Assembly (NCBI GenBank): GCA_964633715.1
Contig: CAZWHQ010000085.1
Span: 1-9,755 of the forward strand
Length of the DNA stretch: 9,755 bases
Source: JAUWVG01 sp964633715
Lineage (GTDB): Bacteria > Acidobacteriota > Aminicenantia > Aminicenantales > Aminicenantaceae
Reading direction: 5' to 3'
Position 1 is the first letter of the stretch. Every line of letters starts with the position of its first letter. Positions 6,952 through 9,755 of the stretch are shown here, piece by piece. The notes below the pieces were generated by a model. That model searched no databases, had not been told where the DNA came from, and saw only the letters and a program-made list of their open reading frames with translations. The translations under genes and the position numbers were made by a program.

Positions 6952-9276
6952 ATGTTTAAAAATTATGTCAAAGTCACTTTGAGAAACATTAAAAAACATT
7001 TTGGATATTCTTTTATTAATATTCTTGGACTGGCCATCGGGATTGCCTGTTGTATTCTGATTCTTTTATGGGTTCAGGATGAGGTCAGTTTTGATAAATT
7101 TCATGAGAATTACAAAAATTTATATGCCACGATTCCTCAGATTGAAGATGCTAAATATTACTCCAATCCTCTTGCATTTGCGGCCATTTTTAAGGAAAGC
7201 TTCCCTGAAGTTCTCAAAGTCTCAAGGTTCTACCGGCGCACGATTCTGACAAAATATCAAGAGAAGATGTTTAATGAATCAGGAGCTTTAGTAGATGATG
7301 ACTTCTTAAAAATGTTCAGTTTTCCTCTTGTCAAAGGCAATCCGGACACAGTTTTTTCCAGTCGGAACTCCATCGTTATCTCGGAACAGATGGCCTTTAA
7401 ATATTTTGGATCTACGGATCCTGTCGGGCAGTCCCTTCTGGTCAACAACAGTACAGACTTGATCGTCACTGGGATTATAAAAAATGTCCCGGCAAATTCA
7501 CATCTTCAGTTTGATTTTCTTTCACCCATGAGACTTATGGGAACTAGAGAAAAGACGAGCTGGTCCTATGAGCCCAGTACATATGTACTCCTGGAAAAAA
7601 ATGTCTCTTTACCGGATTTCCGGGATAAAATCTCCGGATTCATTATGGAGCATGACAAAAGAACTAATCAGGTTGTGACTTTGGGGATTTTACCTCTTTC
7701 AAAGATTCATCTTTATTCCCTCAATGGAACCAATCCGATTATCTACGTCTATATTTTCCTGAGCATAGCCATTGGGATTTTGCTCATTGCGTGTATCAAC
7801 TTTATCAATCTCTCTACAGCCCGTTCGAACACACGTGCAAAAGAGATAGGTATGAGAAAGGTTGTCGGAGCAGCCAAGACCGATATCATCAAACAATTTC
7901 TCGGAGAGTCGATCTTACTGTCCTTCTTTTCACTTTTTCTGGCCATCGGGATGGTTTTCCTATTTTTGCCTGCATTTAATACCCTTTCGGGTAAACAGTT
8001 AACTCTCGCGCTTACGAGCAATCTTTCAACTCTGCTTGCACTTATAGGACTCACTCTTTTTACGGGATTGGTTTCGGGCAGCTATCCAGCTCTACTGCTG
8101 TCCTCTTTTAAACCGGTCAAAACCCTGAAGGGTGCTGTGCAATCCGGATCTGGAGGTTATATTTTAAGAAAGATTCTGGTTGTGGTTCAGTTTAGCGCGA
8201 CTATTGTTTTGATGATTGAAACTCTTGTTATGTATAGACAGCTTAATTTCATAGAGAATATGGATCTGGGATTGGACAAAGAACATGTCGTATCTATACG
8301 TATGAATAGCGATCTGCGGCAAAATTACAGGTCTTTTAAAGATGAAATAAAACAGTTTCCAAATGTCGTCAATGTCACCTCAGCTTGGAGTCAACCGACA
8401 GCCATCGGACGAATCAATCCAGTTTACTGGGAGGGGAGAGGCCCGGATCAGTACGTCACAATTAATGATGCTTCTGTTGACTATGATTATTTTGAGACAT
8501 TCGGAATGGAATTTTTGCAGGGCCGGAGTTTTTCGGAAGAGTATGGGACCGATATGGGCAAATATATTCTCAATGAAGAAGCAGCTAAGCTCACAGGCCT
8601 GGAATCTCCAATTGGAAAAATGTTTTCTGTTTGGGAGGATGAGGGTCAAATTATAGGCATAGTTAAAAACTTCAACACTCAATCTCTCCACAATGAGATC
8701 GGTCCTGTTGTATTCACCTTATCCAAACGCCATGGTTCTCACAGCTATATTTTTGTTAAAATCAGGCCCAAAAATATCGCCGGAACACTGAAAAGTTTGG
8801 AAGGAACAGCCGCTAAATTTGCTCCCAATCAGCTTTTCCAGTATTCATTTCTTGAGGATGACGTTCAAAGCCGGTACAACAATGAACGGCAGAGAGGGAC
8901 GATATACAAGTATTTTACAATCCTTGCCATTTTTATTTCCTGTCTGGGACTCTTCGGCATGGCCTCATTTATATCGGAACAGCGGACCAAAGAAATTGGC
9001 ATACGAAAAGTACTCGGTGCATCCATATCAAACATCATTTTAAAAGTTTCCAGGGATTTTATTGTCCTGCTAGGCTTTTCCAATGTGGTGGCTTGGCCTT
9101 TTGCCTATTTTATTATGTCCGGAATGCTTAACAACTATGCATACAGGACAAATTTCCCTGTTTGGATTTTTGTGGTTTCAGGATTTATTGCGATAACAAT
9201 AGCTCTTCTCACGATCTGTATGAAAATTATCAAAGCAGCATGTGCCAATCCCGCTGATAGTCTGCGCTACGAATAA
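6952..9276 (+). CDS. ABC transporter permease, duplicated MacB/FtsX type
   Basis: This 774-residue inner-membrane protein belongs to the MacB/FtsX-like permease superfamily, in its duplicated form (about 770-800 residues is usual). Order: cytoplasmic lead LRNIKK and membrane helix 1 (about 19-41); extracytoplasmic MacB-type core domain (about 42-262); helices at about 264-286, 320-341, 359-382 and 405-427; second extracytoplasmic domain (about 428-652); helices at about 654-673, 703-726 and 735-757. Each half carries the conserved cytoplasmic signature after its first FtsX helix: ARSNTRAKEIGMRKVVGA (290-307) and SEQRTKEIGIRKVLGA (to 690). The tail NPADSLRYE is typical. Relatives couple ATP hydrolysis by a separate ATPase to periplasmic mechanical work, such as export of peptides, lipoproteins or drugs. 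No ATPase or membrane-fusion gene is present here, so the substrate is unknown. The leader has palindromes suggesting regulation. Confidence 0.96.
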   Translation: MFKNYVKVTLRNIKKHFGYSFINILGLAIGIACCILILLWVQDEVSFDKFHENYKNLYATIPQIEDAKYYSNPLAFAAIFKESFPEVLKVSRFYRRTILTKYQEKMFNESGALVDDDFLKMFSFPLVKGNPDTVFSSRNSIVISEQMAFKYFGSTDPVGQSLLVNNSTDLIVTGIIKNVPANSHLQFDFLSPMRLMGTREKTSWSYEPSTYVLLEKNVSLPDFRDKISGFIMEHDKRTNQVVTLGILPLSKIHLYSLNGTNPIIYVYIFLSIAIGILLIACINFINLSTARSNTRAKEIGMRKVVGAAKTDIIKQFLGESILLSFFSLFLAIGMVFLFLPAFNTLSGKQLTLALTSNLSTLLALIGLTLFTGLVSGSYPALLLSSFKPVKTLKGAVQSGSGGYILRKILVVVQFSATIVLMIETLVMYRQLNFIENMDLGLDKEHVVSIRMNSDLRQNYRSFKDEIKQFPNVVNVTSAWSQPTAIGRINPVYWEGRGPDQYVTINDASVDYDYFETFGMEFLQGRSFSEEYGTDMGKYILNEEAAKLTGLESPIGKMFSVWEDEGQIIGIVKNFNTQSLHNEIGPVVFTLSKRHGSHSYIFVKIRPKNIAGTLKSLEGTAAKFAPNQLFQYSFLEDDVQSRYNNERQRGTIYKYFTILAIFISCLGLFGMASFISEQRTKEIGIRKVLGASISNIILKVSRDFIVLLGFSNVVAWPFAYFIMSGMLNNYAYRTNFPVWIFVVSGFIAITIALLTICMKIIKAACANPADSLRYE

Positions 9277-9614
9277 CAGCAGCTATCTCCAGTAAGTCTT
9301 CACAATTCTGTGATTTTTTAGAGTTCCATGAACTATCCAGGCTTGATAGCGAAATCCGCGCATGGAGGACGTGCGGGTATGGTCCCTCCCATTTATTTTA
9401 CGTCGGACAGGAACCCTTACGTATTCTGCCCCCATCACATAGGAATGTGCATGGTGACAGAGATACGACGTCCATCCGACTAACTATAGGTCAAGAGGGA
9501 GAGAGGCCCGGCGGCATCCATGTCCATCTGAGGAGCATGGTGGTGCGGTGGGTTGGGTCTTCGACGAAGATGGAGCAGGATGCGCCGGCGACTCCCAAAG
9601 AAAATGTAACGTAG
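9261..9614 (+). pseudogene. Stop-free frame without a start, possible remnant coding sequence
   Basis: Reading the plus strand from 9261, 117 codons pass without a stop until TAG at 9612-9614. The first ATG is only at 9537, leaving 25 residues, so no normal start serves most of it. The predicted peptide has a mixed, protein-like composition in its second half, for example IGQEGERPGGIHVHLRS followed by MVVRWVGSSTKMEQD. The frame crosses the left inverted repeat and ends 18 bases before the right arm. It may be the 3' part of a lost gene carried in the element, or only a chance opening in G+C-rich sequence: the opposite strand is also nearly open here. I recognise no family. Confidence 0.22.
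9300..9319 (+). terminator. Weak possible terminator after the permease
   Basis: TCACA (9300-9304) pairs with TGTGA (9309-9313) around ATTC, followed by six T residues (9314-9319), starting 24 bases after the permease stop. A 5-bp stem is marginal. The same sequence forms the outer part of the left inverted repeat described at 9303-9664. Confidence 0.35.
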
Positions 9615-9664
9615 TTATAAATTGACATGTTTGTTCTTGAAACTTTAAAAAAATCACAGAATTG
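9303..9664. mobile_element. Inverted-repeat-bounded block, candidate MITE-like or decayed element
   Basis: The left arm (9303-9333) and the reverse complement of the right arm (9633-9664) begin with the same 17 bases, CAATTCTGTGATTTTTT. They then stay similar to a shared GAAC, giving 28 identical columns of 32 with three substitutions and one single-base gap. The roughly 300 bases between are visibly richer in G+C than the flanking genes and contain further small palindromes, such as TCTTCGACGAAGA (9558-9570). Terminal inverted repeats around a short block with no transposase are what a miniature inverted-repeat element or an internally deleted insertion sequence looks like. I see no clear target-site duplication next to the arms, and no family is recognised. 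An alternative is a structured non-coding RNA or a composite intergenic repeat. Confidence 0.5.
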
Positions 9665-9683
9665 GGAATTCTTGCCTGTTGGT

Positions 9684-9711
9684 TGGACATTTAATCGAAC
9701 TTCTATATAAT
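9684..9711 (+). promoter_or_regulatory. Sigma-70-type promoter for the gene at 9739
   Basis: TGGACA (9684-9689, five of six matches to the -35 consensus) and a perfect TATAAT (9706-9711) are separated by 16 bases. Transcription would start near 9718, about 20 bases before the ATG at 9739, leaving room for the strong ribosome binding site. This is the best promoter in the window and lies 19 bases beyond the right inverted repeat. Confidence 0.7.
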
Positions 9712-9726
9712 CAAAGCATCGATTTT

Positions 9727-9735
9727 GAGGAGGAG
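9727..9735 (+). promoter_or_regulatory. Strong ribosome binding site before 9739
   Basis: GAGGAGGAG contains GGAGG five bases before the ATG at 9739, an optimal arrangement. With the promoter just upstream it marks a true gene start. Confidence 0.8.
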
Positions 9736-9738
9736 TTC

Positions 9739-9755
9739 ATGCTGAAAAAAATGGT
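9739..9755 (+). CDS. Start of a gene cut by the window end
   Basis: Only MLKKM and part of the next codon are visible. The promoter and ribosome binding site upstream make this a real start. The Lys-Lys near the N-terminus would fit a signal peptide, as in the other exported proteins here, but nothing more can be said. Confidence 0.7.

Noticed and set aside
9491..9628. Leftward 45-residue frame starting with ATG inside the element
   Set aside because: It has no Shine-Dalgarno sequence and no recognisable domain, and it overlaps other open frames on both strands.
9658..9672. Small palindrome AGAATT-GGG-AATTCT at the outer edge of the right inverted repeat
   Set aside because: The arms are only 6 bp and A+T-rich, with no T tract after them on either strand. 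It is too weak to call as a terminator or operator.
9484..9690. Leftward 68-residue open frame in the region after the permease
   Set aside because: It runs through the right inverted repeat, has a Pro/Ser-rich composition typical of chance frames in G+C-rich sequence, and has no ribosome binding site. It is discussed only as part of the element.
1..9755. CRISPR arrays, tRNA or rRNA genes, toxin-antitoxin or defence genes
   Set aside because: I saw no regularly spaced direct repeats, tRNA-like or rRNA-like sequence, or domains of such systems on either strand.

Overview
The window reads as ordinary chromosomal sequence from a Gram-negative (diderm) bacterium of moderate to low G+C. Several export signals, a GWxTD-domain protein with tetratricopeptide repeats (TPRs), a sulfatase-like protein fused to TPRs, and a duplicated MacB/FtsX-type permease together suggest Acidobacteriota or Candidatus Aminicenantes, or a relative. 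That placement is inference from gene content; there is no rRNA marker here.

Layout, left to right. A strong intrinsic terminator (about 20-55) closes an upstream unit. Three rightward genes for exported proteins follow: a carboxypeptidase-regulatory-like plus TPR protein (96-1013), a GWxTD plus TPR protein (1115-3202), and a small exported protein with a probable beta-barrel module and glycine-rich hydrophobic segments (3280-3813, with its own candidate promoter). Converging on them are two leftward genes that probably form one unit: an unrecognised 237-residue cytoplasmic protein (6043-6756) and, downstream of it, the sulfatase-like/TPR protein (3871-5985). A 195-bp AT-rich divergent region (6757-6951) has promoter-like sequences on both strands and several inverted repeats. 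It precedes an ABC transporter permease (6952-9276) with no ATPase gene in the window. The 462 bp after that permease hold no convincing gene. They contain a G+C-richer block framed by roughly 31-bp imperfect inverted repeats, which looks like a small non-autonomous or decayed mobile element. A well-formed promoter and ribosome binding site then lead into a gene that starts at 9739 and is cut by the window end.

How the genes may work together: three of the six complete genes (96-1013, 1115-3202, 3871-5985) join an export signal, a different functional domain and TPR arrays. This fits periplasmic or envelope-associated scaffolding or enzyme proteins, but the sequence does not show that they share a pathway. 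I found no CRISPR array, defence system, tRNA, rRNA or intact transposase. The least explained parts are the inverted-repeat-bounded block at 9303-9664 and the operator-like palindromes upstream of the permease.
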